This document shows, piece after piece, positions 25,751 through 35,671 of a stretch of DNA of 64,000 nucleotides; positions within the stretch are counted from its first letter, which is position 1, and every line of letters starts with the position of its first letter. A model generated the notes under the pieces. The model was not told the DNA's origin, did not search any database, and saw only the letters and a list, made by a program, of their open reading frames with translations. Where the stretch lies: contig NZ_LDTZ01000019.1 in assembly GCF_001186365.1 (NCBI RefSeq), positions 124,001-188,000 on the forward strand, read 5' to 3'. Both the position numbers and the translations under genes were made by a program. The DNA is from Gordonia jacobaea (lineage in GTDB: Bacteria > Actinomycetota > Actinomycetes > Mycobacteriales > Mycobacteriaceae).

Positions 25751-27220
25751 TCAGTCCTCGCGACGACGACGTCCGCCGCCACTGCCACCGGGCGACTGGC
25801 GAAGCTGATTGAGCAGCTCTGCGACGGGCAGCCCAGCGGTGTGCGCGGCGTCGTGGTCCTCATCGTCCTCACGACGTCGTCGGCCACCGCTGTAGGTACT
25901 CGCGGGCGCACCGTCGCCGGTCTCGTGACGACCCGCCGAGGAGTCAGGGGTGTCGACCGTTTCGGAATCACCGGACTCGGGCGCCGACGTTGCCGTCTCA
26001 GCCTGGGCCTCCTGCTCCGGCGCCGCGACGGTGTCGGCGGCTGAAGGGGTCGTCTCCGCAGTGGGGACATAGAACCCGCCGGAAAACGGTGACGCCGAGG
26101 TCGATCCTGCACGGGGTTCCTCGTCGTATCCCGAGGTGTAGGGCGCCCGTGGCTGTTCGTCGACCACATCGACGACGACCTCGTCAGCCCTCACCTCTTC
26201 TGCACCGAAATCCTCCGGGCCGAATTCCGGGCCCGATCCCGCTGCGCCCGAACCCTCTGAGCCCGAGCCTTCTGGGCCAACGTTCTGCTCGTCGGCCTCA
26301 GCTTGCGCCGCGGGCCCCTCGTCGACAGCGACCGTCTCGACCTCGTCGGCGCTTACGTCCTCGACGGCCGCATACTCGACCGCGCCATACTCAACCGCCC
26401 CGTACTCGACGGCTGTGTCTTCGGCGTGGATGTCGTCGAGCGGGACCTCGGCGGCGATGCGCCCGGAGATGGGTGCGTCACCCGGAACCACCGGGAGCAC
26501 TTCGGTCAGTTCGTTGGGGTCGACGTCGGTCCCGAAGCGTCGCGGAGCGTCGAACGGACGGGAGTCGCGTCGACGATGCTCAGCACCGGGAGCGGTCTGC
26601 TCGAAGTCGCGCGCGGCAACGGCGCCGTCGTCGTGAGCGGTGTAGTCGGTCGTGCCGTACCCGCCGGAATAGCCCGAGTCGCCGTAACCCCCGTTGCCGT
26701 ACCCGGTATGGGATTGACCCGACTCGGCGCCGAGACCACCGAGGCCCGAAGCCAGCTCACGTAGCTTCTCGTTGGGGAGAGCCGCGCGCTGATCGGGCAG
26801 CGACTCACCCAGCAGCATCTCGAGGCTCGATCGCAGTGCGAGCACCTGCGCCTTGAGTTCGGCCAGTTCGACGCCCGCTTCGTCGCTGATCTCCTTGCGG
26901 ATCGTCGACTCGACGTCGAGCTCGTACTGCCTGCGCGCGGCGATCTCGCGCTCGAGTTGCAGTTCGTACACCAGGCGCAGGTCGCGGCTCTTGCTCTCGG
27001 CGCTTTCGGCCTGCCTGCGGTAGCGCGTGACAAGAATCGCCGCGATCACCGCCGCCCACAGCGCCGCGATCACCGCCAGCGATCCGAGCACCGAGATTTG
27101 ATCAGTGAAAAGCATCAGCACGCTGGCCACAACGGCCAGCACGATCAGGAGACCCACCAACCACTGCCCGACGCGACCGGAACGGCGTGTGTCGGCGGCA
27201 CGGCCAGTCGAGGTCGTCAT
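25751..27220 (-). CDS. DUF6779-type membrane protein with long acidic tail
   Basis: 489 aa. Two membrane helices lie at about residues 20-42 and 46-66, followed by a charged coiled-coil-like segment (ESAESKSRDLRLVYELQLE) to about residue 140. The remaining 350 residues are low-complexity, Gly/Tyr then Glu/Ala-rich, with a VEYGAVEYGAVEYAAVED repeat near 280 and basic RRRRED at the end. It corresponds by position to mycobacterial Rv3604c, between the DUF2520 and DUF3180 genes. Function unknown; a membrane-anchored scaffold is one reading. Confidence 0.8.
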   Translation of the reverse strand: MTTSTGRAADTRRSGRVGQWLVGLLIVLAVVASVLMLFTDQISVLGSLAVIAALWAAVIAAILVTRYRRQAESAESKSRDLRLVYELQLEREIAARRQYELDVESTIRKEISDEAGVELAELKAQVLALRSSLEMLLGESLPDQRAALPNEKLRELASGLGGLGAESGQSHTGYGNGGYGDSGYSGGYGTTDYTAHDDGAVAARDFEQTAPGAEHRRRDSRPFDAPRRFGTDVDPNELTEVLPVVPGDAPISGRIAAEVPLDDIHAEDTAVEYGAVEYGAVEYAAVEDVSADEVETVAVDEGPAAQAEADEQNVGPEGSGSEGSGAAGSGPEFGPEDFGAEEVRADEVVVDVVDEQPRAPYTSGYDEEPRAGSTSASPFSGGFYVPTAETTPSAADTVAAPEQEAQAETATSAPESGDSETVDTPDSSAGRHETGDGAPASTYSGGRRRREDDEDHDAAHTAGLPVAELLNQLRQSPGGSGGGRRRRED

Positions 27221-27322
27221 GATCGTGAACTTACCCTCTGACAGCCGCCACGACCGCCAGGCTGGTGCGGAGAGTCACGATTGGACCCATAAGAAGTCGT
27301 CCGATCGCGTCACACATGCAAG

Positions 27323-27865
27323 TCACGCGGGTCCGGGATGACCGTCTGCCCGCGGCTGCGTCGGCTGGTCGGTCGGGTCATCGGGTGCCCGGCAGCAGTA
27401 CTCGAGCCACAGCGCCGCACCGACGAGCGCGAGTCCGCCGAAGGCGCCCACGATCGCGCCGGGTCTGTCGTGCTCGGCGGCATTCACGCCGTGCTGACTC
27501 CACAGGAACACCAGCATTCCCACCCACACGCCGACGGCAACAGCGCCGAGGATCGCGGACGCCTTCGCCAGGGCGAGCACACGCGCGGCCGTCAGCGGGT
27601 GCAACTGTCCGCGAGCCCGACCCACCTGACGGTCGGCGACACGTGCGCGCACCACGAAAGCCATCGCCGTCTCGATCGCGGCGAGCACGTAGAGAACGAT
27701 TCCAGCAAGCAGCGGCAGCGGGGGCAGCGCCGAGTAGTTGTAGCGCACCAGAATCCACGAGACCACGGCGACGAAGACCGCAATGATCAACAGATCGCGT
27801 GGTCGCGTCGGACCCAGGCCGGGTTCGTCGGACTCCGGTGGCGTCGACGGCTGCGGGACGGTCAC
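27323..27865 (-). CDS. DUF3180 family membrane protein
   Basis: 180-aa integral membrane protein with four predicted helices (about 24-42, 50-70, 100-122 and 135-155) and a Pro-rich hydrophilic tail. GTG start at 27865 overlapping the folK stop (GTGA). It sits at the end of the folate operon, as Rv3605c does in mycobacteria. No enzymatic motif is visible. Confidence 0.85.
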   Translation of the reverse strand: MTVPQPSTPPESDEPGLGPTRPRDLLIIAVFVAVVSWILVRYNYSALPPLPLLAGIVLYVLAAIETAMAFVVRARVADRQVGRARGQLHPLTAARVLALAKASAILGAVAVGVWVGMLVFLWSQHGVNAAEHDRPGAIVGAFGGLALVGAALWLEYCCRAPDDPTDQPTQPRADGHPGPA

Positions 27866-28413
27866 CTCGACACCTCACTCCCAGGTCGGCCCGGCTGCGA
27901 GTTCCCGGGTCGCGCGGACAGTCGGCGCACGCCCGCGCGTTCACTCGCGGGTATCGCCGCAACCAGGTCGACGACCGACCGGACACCGTCGGGCGTCCAC
28001 AGCGTCGCGTCGGGTTCGATCTCCAGCCACGGAACGAGTACGAAGGCCCTGTCCGCGGCACGCGGATGTGGCAGCGTCAGCACCTCGTCGTCGCTGATGA
28101 TCGACTGTCCGCCTGCGTCGGTCGCGCAGATCACGTCGACGTCGAGTGTCCTTGGCCCCCAACGAATGTCACGGGTCCTATCGGCAGCACGTTCGAGTTC
28201 GAAGCCCTGCTCCAACCAGTCGCGCGCCGAAATCGGGGCGTCGACGATCAGCGTGATGTTGTAGAAGTCGGGTTGTTCGACGCCGCCCCACGGGGCCGTC
28301 GAATAGATGCTCGACGCCGCGACCAGGTTGTCGGCGAAGGCATCGACGACCTCGCGAAGCCGGGCCTCGCGGTCGCCGAGATTGGTACCTGCGGACAGCA
28401 CGGCGCGAGTCAC
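27862..28413 (-). CDS. folK: 6-hydroxymethyl-dihydropterin pyrophosphokinase
   Basis: 183 aa. Transfers pyrophosphate from ATP to the pterin, step before dihydropteroate synthase. [42 protein letters not shown] (metal-binding DxD) and [16 protein letters not shown] are hallmark segments. GTG start overlaps the folB stop (GTGA), so translation is coupled. Confidence 0.95.
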   Translation of the reverse strand: MTRAVLSAGTNLGDREARLREVVDAFADNLVAASSIYSTAPWGGVEQPDFYNITLIVDAPISARDWLEQGFELERAADRTRDIRWGPRTLDVDVICATDAGGQSIISDDEVLTLPHPRAADRAFVLVPWLEIEPDATLWTPDGVRSVVDLVAAIPASERAGVRRLSARPGNSQPGRPGSEVSR

Positions 28414-28790
28414 CGGACACCACCGGCCGACTTGCGAGAGCGTCGGGTCACGACGGCGACGTCGGCGAAATCCAGCGGGATCGGCGCGGACGGCTTGTGC
28501 ACCACCACCTCGCAGGCGTGGATGCGGTCGTCGAGCATGATCTTCTCCGCGATCTCCCCGCCGACGGCCTCGATCAGATTGCGCGGGTCACCAGCGACGA
28601 CGTCGTGGACCTGCTGTGCGAGAGATCCGTAGTCGATGGTGTCGGCCAGATCGTCCGACGCCGCAGCAGCACGCAAATCGGCCCACAGCGTCACGTCGAT
28701 GATGAAGTCCTGCCCGTCACGGCGCTCGTGGTCGAAGACGCCGTGGTTGCCACGCACGCGCAGACCACGCAGTTCGATGCGGTCAGCCAT
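28410..28790 (-). CDS. folB: Dihydroneopterin aldolase
   Basis: 126-aa aldolase cleaving dihydroneopterin to hydroxymethyl-dihydropterin. [47 protein letters not shown] and the C-terminal catalytic-lysine segment [12 protein letters not shown]. The ATG at 28790 has GGGAG 7 nt upstream and gives the MADRIEL start typical of actinobacteria; an ATG two codons earlier is possible. Overlaps folP by 8 bp and folK by 4 bp. Confidence 0.93.
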   Translation of the reverse strand: MADRIELRGLRVRGNHGVFDHERRDGQDFIIDVTLWADLRAAAASDDLADTIDYGSLAQQVHDVVAGDPRNLIEAVGGEIAEKIMLDDRIHACEVVVHKPSAPIPLDFADVAVVTRRSRKSAGGVR

Positions 28791-29700
28791 CTCCATGCTC
28801 CCGCCGGACGGCGTGCCGGTCGCGCCCACCTGTACGCCACGCCGCAGCAACAGTCACCGCATCACGGTTGGCTGCGACGTCGTGTACCCGAACCCCCCAC
28901 GCACCGTGCACCGCGGCGAGCGCGCTGATCGACGCCGTGGCGATTTCGCGGCCCTCCGGCGCACGATCATGGCCGTCCGCGGCGAGCAGCGTGCCGAGGA
29001 AGCGCTTGCGCGACGCCCCGACGAGCACCGGGAAACCGAGATCGACCAGGGTCGGCAACGCGTTCAGTAGCGCCCAATTGTGTTGTGCGGTCTTGGCGAA
29101 TCCGAGACCGGGATCGAGGATGATGTTGTCGGGATCGACGCCGACGTCGACGGCGGCGTCGACTTGGCCGAGCAGTTCACGACTGACCTCTGCGACAACG
29201 TCGCGGTATCCACCCGTGTCGTCGACCCGGTGGGTGAATCGTCGACCGGCATCCGATTCGGCTGCCGCGGGACGCCAATGCATCAGAATCCAGGGCAGCC
29301 CGGCGTCGGCGAGGAGCGCTGCCATGCCCGGGTCGGCGCGACCGCCCGAGACGTCGTTGACGATCGTCGCCCCGGCCTCGATGGCGGCCGCCGCCACGCC
29401 TGCGCGCATCGTGTCGACCGAGACCTGCACACCTTCGGCAGCGAGTGCCGAGATCACCGGAACCACGCGCTTGATCTCGACGGACTCATCGACGCGCACC
29501 GCACCCGGGCGCGTCGATTCACCACCGACATCGATGATGTCGGCGCCGTCGGCGAGGAGACGCACACCGTGTTCGACGGCGCGGTCGGGGTCGAGGTAGC
29601 GACCACCGTCGGAGAACGAGTCGGCGGTGACATTGACGACGCCCATCACCTTCGTGCGTGCGGCATCGACCGTGTCGGCGGCGACCGGGTGAGCGGTCAC
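28783..29700 (-). CDS. folP: Dihydropteroate synthase
   Basis: 305-aa TIM-barrel enzyme condensing the pterin pyrophosphate with p-aminobenzoate; the sulfonamide target. Conserved pieces: [59 protein letters not shown] and [13 protein letters not shown] at 29700 overlaps the folE stop (GTGA); an internal ATG 18 codons on is less likely. Confidence 0.95.
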   Translation of the reverse strand: MTAHPVAADTVDAARTKVMGVVNVTADSFSDGGRYLDPDRAVEHGVRLLADGADIIDVGGESTRPGAVRVDESVEIKRVVPVISALAAEGVQVSVDTMRAGVAAAAIEAGATIVNDVSGGRADPGMAALLADAGLPWILMHWRPAAAESDAGRRFTHRVDDTGGYRDVVAEVSRELLGQVDAAVDVGVDPDNIILDPGLGFAKTAQHNWALLNALPTLVDLGFPVLVGASRKRFLGTLLAADGHDRAPEGREIATASISALAAVHGAWGVRVHDVAANRDAVTVAAAWRTGGRDRHAVRREHGDG

Positions 29701-30335
29701 CGGGTGATGAGGTCGAGTGCCTCGCCGCGCGAAACGGCGCTTGTCTTGAAGATGCCGCGCACCGCGGACGTCGTCGTGCGAGCGCCCGGCTTGCGAATAC
29801 CACGCATAGCCATGCACAGGTGCTCTGCTTCGATCACGACGATCACGCCGCGCGGATTGAGCCGCTCAACAAGGGCATCGGCGATCTGGCTGGTCAACCG
29901 CTCCTGCACCTGCGGACGCTTGGCATAGAGGTCGACGACGCGCGCCAGCTTCGACAGCCCTGTCACCTGGCCGGTCGGGCCGGGAATGTAGCCGACGTGG
30001 GCGACACCGTGGAACGAGACGAGATGGTGCTCGCACGTGGAGTACATCGGGATGTCTTTGACCAGCACCAACTCGTCGTGATCTTCGTCGAAGATGGTGG
30101 CGAGGACCTCCGACGGGTCGGTGTAGAGACCGGCGAACATCTCGCGGTACGCATTCGCCACGCGGGTCGGTGTGCGCCGCAACCCCTCGCGGTCGGGATC
30201 CTCACCGACCGCGATCAGCAACTCCCGCACAGCCGCCTCTGCGCGCTCTTGGTCGAAGAAGCGCCCATCACCGGTCGACAATTCACGCGACGCGTCGTCG
30301 TGAGTCGCGATGTCGTGACCCTCGCTGATTGTCAT
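29697..30335 (-). CDS. folE: GTP cyclohydrolase I
   Basis: 212-aa enzyme opening GTP to dihydroneopterin triphosphate. Zinc ligands in [12 protein letters not shown] and [34 protein letters not shown] and [16 protein letters not shown] match the family core. Eleven nt after the ftsH stop; first dedicated folate gene of the folE-folP-folB-folK run. Confidence 0.96.
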   Translation of the reverse strand: MTISEGHDIATHDDASRELSTGDGRFFDQERAEAAVRELLIAVGEDPDREGLRRTPTRVANAYREMFAGLYTDPSEVLATIFDEDHDELVLVKDIPMYSTCEHHLVSFHGVAHVGYIPGPTGQVTGLSKLARVVDLYAKRPQVQERLTSQIADALVERLNPRGVIVVIEAEHLCMAMRGIRKPGARTTTSAVRGIFKTSAVSRGEALDLITR

Positions 30336-30346
30336 CGATCCGGCCC

Positions 30347-32830
30347 TCAGGCTCCGTCTCCGGGTGAACGGTTGTCTCCGTGCGAACCGGTCTCCCCATG
30401 CGCACTGTTGCGCTGCGACCCGTCGCCGGCATCATCGCGATGCTGCCCGCCGTTGCTGCCCGCGCCGTGCTGGCCGCCGTACGAACCGTTGCCATAGCCA
30501 TACCCGTTGGGCTGGTTTCCGTTTGGTTGATTTCCGTTGGCGCCGTTCGGGTTTCCGTTCTGCGGGTACCCCTGCGACTGCGGATATCCCTGCGACTGGG
30601 GATATCCCTGCGACGGTGGATTCCCCTGCGATTGGGGCGGCCAACCCGGCGCCGACCAGTCACGCGGAGCACCGTAGTCGGGGCGAGTGCCGCCACCCTG
30701 CGAACCCTGCGGGTAGCCCTGCTGAGGATAGGGCTGTCCGTAACCCTGACCCGAGTACGAACCCTGGCCCGGATAGGAACCCTGACCCTGATGAGGGGTT
30801 CCGTAGTAGGGCTGCTGCCCACCGGGGTAACCCGGGGCGGCGGGCGCACTGCCTGCACCGACCGGCTCGCGCACCGGCTCCGGCGGAGGCGGAGGCCACG
30901 GCTCGCCGCGCTCGATGGCCAACTCGCCCGGGGTCTTCACCGGGGGCTTGTCGCTCGGGGTGCGCTCGCCGAACTCGTTGAACGTCGTGATCCGCGGACG
31001 CTTCTCGACGTCGGACAGGATGTTCTCGAGATCCTTGCGGGTCAGCGTCTCCTTCTCCAAGAGTTCGCTGGCAAGCACGTCGAGGGTGTCGCGGTACTCG
31101 GACAGGATCGCCCACGCCTCGGTGTGCGCGGCCTCGATCAGTCGGCGCACCTCGTCGTCGATCTCACTCGCGACCTCGGCGGAGTAGTCACTCTGCGCGC
31201 CCATGCTGCGGCCGAGGAACGGATCGCCCTGCTCCTGCCCGTAGCGCACGGCGCCGAGCTTAGCGCTCATGCCGTATTCGGTGACCATCGCGCGTGCGAT
31301 CTTGGTCGCCTGGTCGATGTCCGACGACGCGCCGGTCGTCGGCTCGTGGAAGACCAACTCCTCCGATGCACGACCGCCCATGGCCATCACCAGACGAGCG
31401 ATCATCTCCGAACGCGTCATCAGGTCTTTGTCCTGCTCGGGCACGGCGAGCGCGTGACCACCCGTTCGTCCACGCGCGAGGATCGTCACCTTGTAGATCG
31501 GGTCGAGATCGGGCATCGCCCACGCGGCGAGCGTGTGTCCACTCTCGTGGTACGCGACGACCTTCTTCTCGTGTTCGCTGATGATCCGGCTCTTGCGACG
31601 CGGTCCGCCGATGACGCGGTCGACCGCCTCCTCGAGCATTTCCGCCGTGATCTGCGTCTTGTTCTCGCGCGCGGCGAGCAGTGCGGCTTCGTTGACGACG
31701 TTGGCGAGGTCGGCGCCCGACATTCCTGGCGTGCGCTTGGCCAAACCGTCGAGATCGGCATCCTCGGCGATGGGCTTGCCCTTGGCGTGCACCTTGAGGA
31801 TTGCCCGACGACCCGCGATGTCGGGGTTGCCGACGGGAATCTGCCGGTCGAAACGTCCGGGACGCAGGAGCGCCGGGTCGAGGATGTCGGGACGGTTGGT
31901 CGCCGCGATCAGGATCACACCCGAGCGGTCGCCGAAGCCGTCCATTTCCACGAGCAACTGGTTCAGCGTCTGCTCACGCTCGTCGTGACCACCGCCGAGA
32001 CCAGCACCACGCTGACGGCCGACGGCGTCGATCTCGTCGACGAAGATGATGCACGGACTGTTGTTCTTGGCCTGCTCGAACAGATCACGCACACGCGATG
32101 CACCGACACCGACGAACATCTCGACGAAATCGGAACCCGAGATGGTGAAGAACGGCACGCCCGCCTCCCCCGCGACTGCCCGCGCGAGCAACGTCTTGCC
32201 CGTTCCGGGCGGACCGTAGAGCAGCACGCCCTTCGGGATCTTGGCGCCGAGAGCCTGGTAGCGCGCGGGGTTCTGCAGGAAGTCCTTGATCTCGTAGAGC
32301 TCTTCGACGGCCTCGTCGGCACCCGCGACGTCGGCGAAGGTGGTCTTGGGCATGTCCTTGGACAACTGCTTGGCCTTGGACTTGCCGAAGCCCATCACGC
32401 CGCCCTTGCCGCCACCCTGCATGCGGTTCATGACGAAGAAGAACAGTCCGAACAGCAGCAGCATCGGCAGCAGGAAGATCATGATCTGCCAGAACACCGA
32501 CTGCTGCGTCACGTTGGTCTGGTAGCCGGCCCCGGTCGACTTGACCGAGTCGAAGACCTGCTCGCCCGCCGAAGCCGGGTATTTGGTCGAGATCTTCGTG
32601 ACGTCCTGACCGTCGACCTTGATTGCATCCTTGGTCTCGATCCGCAACTGCTGTTCGCGATCGTCGATCTGGATGAACTTGGTGTTCTTTGTGTTGAGCT
32701 GCGTCAACGCGACAGAGGTGTCGACCCCGGTATAGCCGCGATCACCATCGCGCATCGCGCTCCAGCCCCACAGGGCGAGCACCAGCACCGCGAGGATCGC
32801 GAGGTTACGGAAGACTGTCTTTCGGTTCAT
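30347..32830 (-). CDS. ftsH: ATP-dependent membrane zinc protease FtsH
   Basis: 827 aa. Two membrane helices (about 8-24 and 110-133) flank the extracellular part; then the AAA domain with Walker A GPPGTGKT, Walker B IIFVDEID and the arginine-finger region [11 protein letters not shown]; the peptidase site is HESGH. It degrades membrane and regulatory proteins. The start at 32830 (MNRKTVF) aligns with mycobacterial FtsH; an ATG two codons earlier exists. The last 170 residues are low-complexity Pro/Gln/Gly/Asn with YPQSQG repeats, longer than usual. It heads the folate operon. Confidence 0.95.
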   Translation of the reverse strand: MNRKTVFRNLAILAVLVLALWGWSAMRDGDRGYTGVDTSVALTQLNTKNTKFIQIDDREQQLRIETKDAIKVDGQDVTKISTKYPASAGEQVFDSVKSTGAGYQTNVTQQSVFWQIMIFLLPMLLLFGLFFFVMNRMQGGGKGGVMGFGKSKAKQLSKDMPKTTFADVAGADEAVEELYEIKDFLQNPARYQALGAKIPKGVLLYGPPGTGKTLLARAVAGEAGVPFFTISGSDFVEMFVGVGASRVRDLFEQAKNNSPCIIFVDEIDAVGRQRGAGLGGGHDEREQTLNQLLVEMDGFGDRSGVILIAATNRPDILDPALLRPGRFDRQIPVGNPDIAGRRAILKVHAKGKPIAEDADLDGLAKRTPGMSGADLANVVNEAALLAARENKTQITAEMLEEAVDRVIGGPRRKSRIISEHEKKVVAYHESGHTLAAWAMPDLDPIYKVTILARGRTGGHALAVPEQDKDLMTRSEMIARLVMAMGGRASEELVFHEPTTGASSDIDQATKIARAMVTEYGMSAKLGAVRYGQEQGDPFLGRSMGAQSDYSAEVASEIDDEVRRLIEAAHTEAWAILSEYRDTLDVLASELLEKETLTRKDLENILSDVEKRPRITTFNEFGERTPSDKPPVKTPGELAIERGEPWPPPPPEPVREPVGAGSAPAAPGYPGGQQPYYGTPHQGQGSYPGQGSYSGQGYGQPYPQQGYPQGSQGGGTRPDYGAPRDWSAPGWPPQSQGNPPSQGYPQSQGYPQSQGYPQNGNPNGANGNQPNGNQPNGYGYGNGSYGGQHGAGSNGGQHRDDAGDGSQRNSAHGETGSHGDNRSPGDGA

Positions 32831-32991
32831 GCGCATTGGTGGAGGTCCAGGCTACGTGGGGCCGCCCGGCGCCGTTACCACTGTCCTTCCCATCGGTTCG
32901 TGAACGATGTGAACGCCACCCAAGGGTTCGGTCGTACACATTGAGGCTACCGGTCAACGATCACGCAGGTGAAACCGTTCCCTGTTTATCT

Positions 32992-33010
32992 GCGCGAGCT
33001 CCGCTCGCGC
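32992..33010 (-). terminator. Hairpin after hpt
   Basis: GCGCGAG (32992-32998) pairs with CTCGCGC (33004-33010) around 5 nt, just beyond the hpt stop (33021). No T-run follows. Confidence 0.4.
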
Positions 33011-33020
33011 GCTGTGCGGG

Positions 33021-33596
33021 CTAGTTCTCGTAGACCGACGCGCGCAGGCGGCCGATGAAGGGGAGGTCGCGGTAGCGCTCCGCATAGTCGAGGCCATAGC
33101 CCACGACGAACTCGTTGGGGATGTCGAAGCCGACATCGGCGACGTCGACGGGCGAGCGGACCGCCTCCGGCTTACGGAGCAGGGTGCACACCGCCAACGA
33201 CCGCGGCTGACGGGTGGCGAGGTTCTTCATCAGCCACGACAGCGTCAGCCCCGAGTCGATGATGTCCTCGACGATCAAGACGTCACGACCTGCGATGTCG
33301 CGGTCGAGGTCCTTGAGGATGCGCACCACGCCCGACGACGACGTCGCCGACCCGTAGCTCGACACCGCCATGAACTCCATCTGCGAGGGAATGGGCAGCG
33401 CGCGGGCGAAATCGGTCATGAACATGATTGCGCCCTTGAGGACGCCGATCAGGACCAGATCGTCCTGCAGATCCGTGTAGCGCTGCGCCACCGACTGGGC
33501 CAGCTCCGCGGTCCGCGCCTTGATCTGTTCCTCCGTTATGAGGACAGCTTCGATGTCGTCGCCGTAGTGGTGCTCGATCTCGATCTCGGAATGCAC
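33021..33596 (-). CDS. hpt: Hypoxanthine phosphoribosyltransferase
   Basis: 191-aa purine-salvage enzyme forming IMP/GMP from [20 protein letters not shown] holds the PPi loop, MAVSSYG the flexible loop, and [14 protein letters not shown] the PRPP-binding motif; [18 protein letters not shown] closes the base site. GTG start at 33596. Normally next to tilS; here a secreted-protein gene on the other strand is wedged between them. Confidence 0.95.
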   Translation of the reverse strand: MHSEIEIEHHYGDDIEAVLITEEQIKARTAELAQSVAQRYTDLQDDLVLIGVLKGAIMFMTDFARALPIPSQMEFMAVSSYGSATSSSGVVRILKDLDRDIAGRDVLIVEDIIDSGLTLSWLMKNLATRQPRSLAVCTLLRKPEAVRSPVDVADVGFDIPNEFVVGYGLDYAERYRDLPFIGRLRASVYEN

Positions 33597-33804
33597 GGAT
33601 ACCAGCTTGACACGTCCACCGAACCGGCCGATGCCCGCGGTGCCGTCCGCTGTGTCTGAACACCATTACCCACCCAAGGAAATGTCGTCTGAAAACAGGA
33701 CGAATCCATCACAAGAGAATAACGGATCGAAACATGCGTCACCCGCGGGCGCGGTTGTGCCCACGCCCCAAGAAAAGCAGCCACTATCTATTTTCGGGCA
33801 TCGT

Positions 33805-33820
33805 AGTGATCGGTATCACT
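33805..33820. promoter_or_regulatory. Palindrome upstream of the secreted-protein gene
   Basis: AGTGATCGGTATCACT has perfect 6-bp arms around 4 nt. It lies 95 bp upstream of the gene start in the 318-bp AT-richer stretch 33597-33914, which otherwise shows no gene. It may be an operator. Confidence 0.4.
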
Positions 33821-33914
33821 CACTAACGATTCTCGGATTTTATTTGAGGATCACGGAGCGGCGTAATCGCCGATGACAAGCAAACTCAACGTCGGATCAA
33901 GGACGAGGACGACA

Positions 33915-34661
33915 ATGAACCAACAGCGGCGATACAACCCCAAGCCACCCTCTCAACTAGCACATTTGCCTGGCGAAACATATTTGCCGACAAAGTATTT
34001 GATACGTGCGATTGCAATCTTCGCCGCCGCTGTGCTCGCGATCCCCCTGCTGCAGGCAACTGCCCACGCTGCGCCGTCGTCGGAATCGGTTCACTACCGC
34101 CTTTCCGCTGGACCGTCGTCAGTGAGCCTCTCCGTCACCGACGGCACGATAGCTCGTGAGGGCTCTGACCTGGTCATCAAGAACGGCGCGGGAAAGCCCC
34201 TTTTCCGCATGGCTTTGTGGTATCGGGATGAATTTCTCGAATTGCCCATCGACGCGCAAGTGACCCCGACATCCGCGACTTTGGTCCCGTCCCGCGACAA
34301 ACTACGTGCACATCTCGCCGACCCGGTTCAGGTGAACGCGATGCGTGCGGTCGCCGCGAAGGAAGCCCAGACGAAGCAGACGAAGCAACAACGCGACAAC
34401 GAGGCGCTCACCCGCTTCAACGGTCAGCTGTCGGCCGGAATGACCATTTCTTCTCTGGTCGGACTCGGTCTCGGCGCTGTTGTCGGGGCTGTGGTCGGAT
34501 GTGGATTCGGTGCGGCGCTGGGCGCGGGAATCGGCTGCCTCTTTCCTGGCATTCAGATCGGTGCGGCGCTCGGGTCGATCGTCGGAATCATCCTCGGCGG
34601 AGGTGGGACGCTGATCCTCTCCGCGATCCAGTACTTCCAGACCATCAACTCACCCGTTTAG
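33915..34661 (+). CDS. Secreted/membrane protein of unknown function with glycine-rich hydrophobic C-terminus
   Basis: 248 aa. I do not recognise the family with confidence; similar-looking exported proteins occur in Nocardia and Rhodococcus. After a basic N-terminus, a signal sequence (IRAIAIFAAAVLAIPLLQATAHA, about residues 30-52, cleavage after AHA) precedes a beta-rich domain with HYRLSAGPSSVSLSVTDG. A Lys/Gln-rich helix follows (KEAQTKQTKQQRDNEAL), then a hydrophobic Gly-zipper-like tail (GLGLGAVVGAVVGCGFGAALGAG). ATG at 33915 has GAGG upstream; an ATG at 33873 is in frame but poorly placed. Opposite strand to all neighbours and in AT-richer DNA, suggesting insertion between hpt and tilS. 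Confidence 0.65.
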   Translation: MNQQRRYNPKPPSQLAHLPGETYLPTKYLIRAIAIFAAAVLAIPLLQATAHAAPSSESVHYRLSAGPSSVSLSVTDGTIAREGSDLVIKNGAGKPLFRMALWYRDEFLELPIDAQVTPTSATLVPSRDKLRAHLADPVQVNAMRAVAAKEAQTKQTKQQRDNEALTRFNGQLSAGMTISSLVGLGLGAVVGAVVGCGFGAALGAGIGCLFPGIQIGAALGSIVGIILGGGGTLILSAIQYFQTINSPV

Positions 34662-34681
34662 GACGGCTAAAAGCGATCCCT

Positions 34682-34723
34682 CCGCGGTGACCCGGCCACG
34701 CTTTGGTGACCGGGTCATCGCGG
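34682..34723. terminator. Bidirectional terminator hairpin
   Basis: CCGCGGTGACCCGG (34682-34695) pairs with CCGGGTCATCGCGG (34710-34723) with one mismatch. It lies between the secreted-protein gene (+) and tilS (-), containing the tilS stop, and can serve both. Confidence 0.6.
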
Positions 34724-35671
34724 AAGGCGCGTCACCCTCATCCCATCGGCTGTCCGTTCGACCGCCAGCCGGTGATCAGGCGCTCCGCCGATCGCCACCT
34801 GGCCCGGCCGAACACCCCGAAGCAGCTCGTCGACGGCCTCGATCACCCGCGTCGTGGGTTCTGTCGCTCCGACCTCCCGCAGCCAGCGCCGCACGACCCT
34901 GGTTCGCACCGCGGCGGGAAGGTCGGCGACCGAAGCGACGTCGAGTTCGGCGTGCTCGCCGATCCTCGACGACGTCGAGTAGATCTCGTCCGCGACGTCG
35001 TCGAGAGCGTCGACGTCAGCCTGCAGGGAGGTCGCGGTGCGCGCCAGCGCCTCGACGACCCCACCGTGCAGGACATCGTCGAGCAACGGGATCACCTCTG
35101 CTCGTAGCCGCACGCGAGTGAATCTCGGGTCGCGGTTGTGCGGATCGGCGTGCGCTGGCAGTGCCAGCTCTGTACACGTTCCGACCGTCTGCGAACGACG
35201 TACACCCAGCAGCGGCCGACCCCACGGCTCACGCCACGCACGCATACCAGCGAGCGAACGCGACCCCGAACCCCTTCCGAGGCCGAGGAGGACTGTCTCG
35301 GCCTGATCGTCCATGGTGTGGGCCAGCAGGACCGGCAGTCCGTCGCGAGCGGCGTCGAGTGCCGCGTACCGGGCGTCTCGTGCCGCCGCTTCCATGCCTC
35401 CGGCGGTACCGACGCTCACGCGCAGCACCTGCGCCGACGCACCGAGGCCTATGGCGGTCCGCGCCGCATCGGCCGCAACAGCATCAGAGCCTGGCTGCAG
35501 CGCATGGTCGACGATCAGCGCGCGGACCGTCAGACCCGCACGGAGCGCTCCTGCGGTGAGCGCCAACGAGTCCGGGCCTCCGGACAACCCGACGCACACC
35601 TCGGTGAGTCCGGCCAGGTGAGCAGTCGCAAAATCTGCGACCGCGCGTGTCACAACACGCGTGCAATCCAT
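34715..35671 (-). CDS. tilS: tRNA(Ile)-lysidine synthase
   Basis: 318-aa N-type ATP pyrophosphatase that makes lysidine at C34 of tRNA-Ile(CAU). The PP-loop SGGPDSLAL is at about residue 30, VDHALQPGS and LLAHTMDDQAETVLL follow, and HADPHNRDPRFTRVRLR is typical. The ATG at 35671 lies inside the 3' end of the metalloprotease gene (22-bp overlap). Downstream hpt is interrupted by the inserted gene. Confidence 0.93.
   Translation of the reverse strand: MDCTRVVTRAVADFATAHLAGLTEVCVGLSGGPDSLALTAGALRAGLTVRALIVDHALQPGSDAVAADAARTAIGLGASAQVLRVSVGTAGGMEAAARDARYAALDAARDGLPVLLAHTMDDQAETVLLGLGRGSGSRSLAGMRAWREPWGRPLLGVRRSQTVGTCTELALPAHADPHNRDPRFTRVRLRAEVIPLLDDVLHGGVVEALARTATSLQADVDALDDVADEIYSTSSRIGEHAELDVASVADLPAAVRTRVVRRWLREVGATEPTTRVIEAVDELLRGVRPGQVAIGGAPDHRLAVERTADGMRVTRLPR

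Noticed and set aside
30380-32944. Long plus-strand open frame (854 codons) opposite ftsH
   Set aside because: Mirrors ftsH exactly and has no recognisable motif; typical GC-rich antisense ORF.
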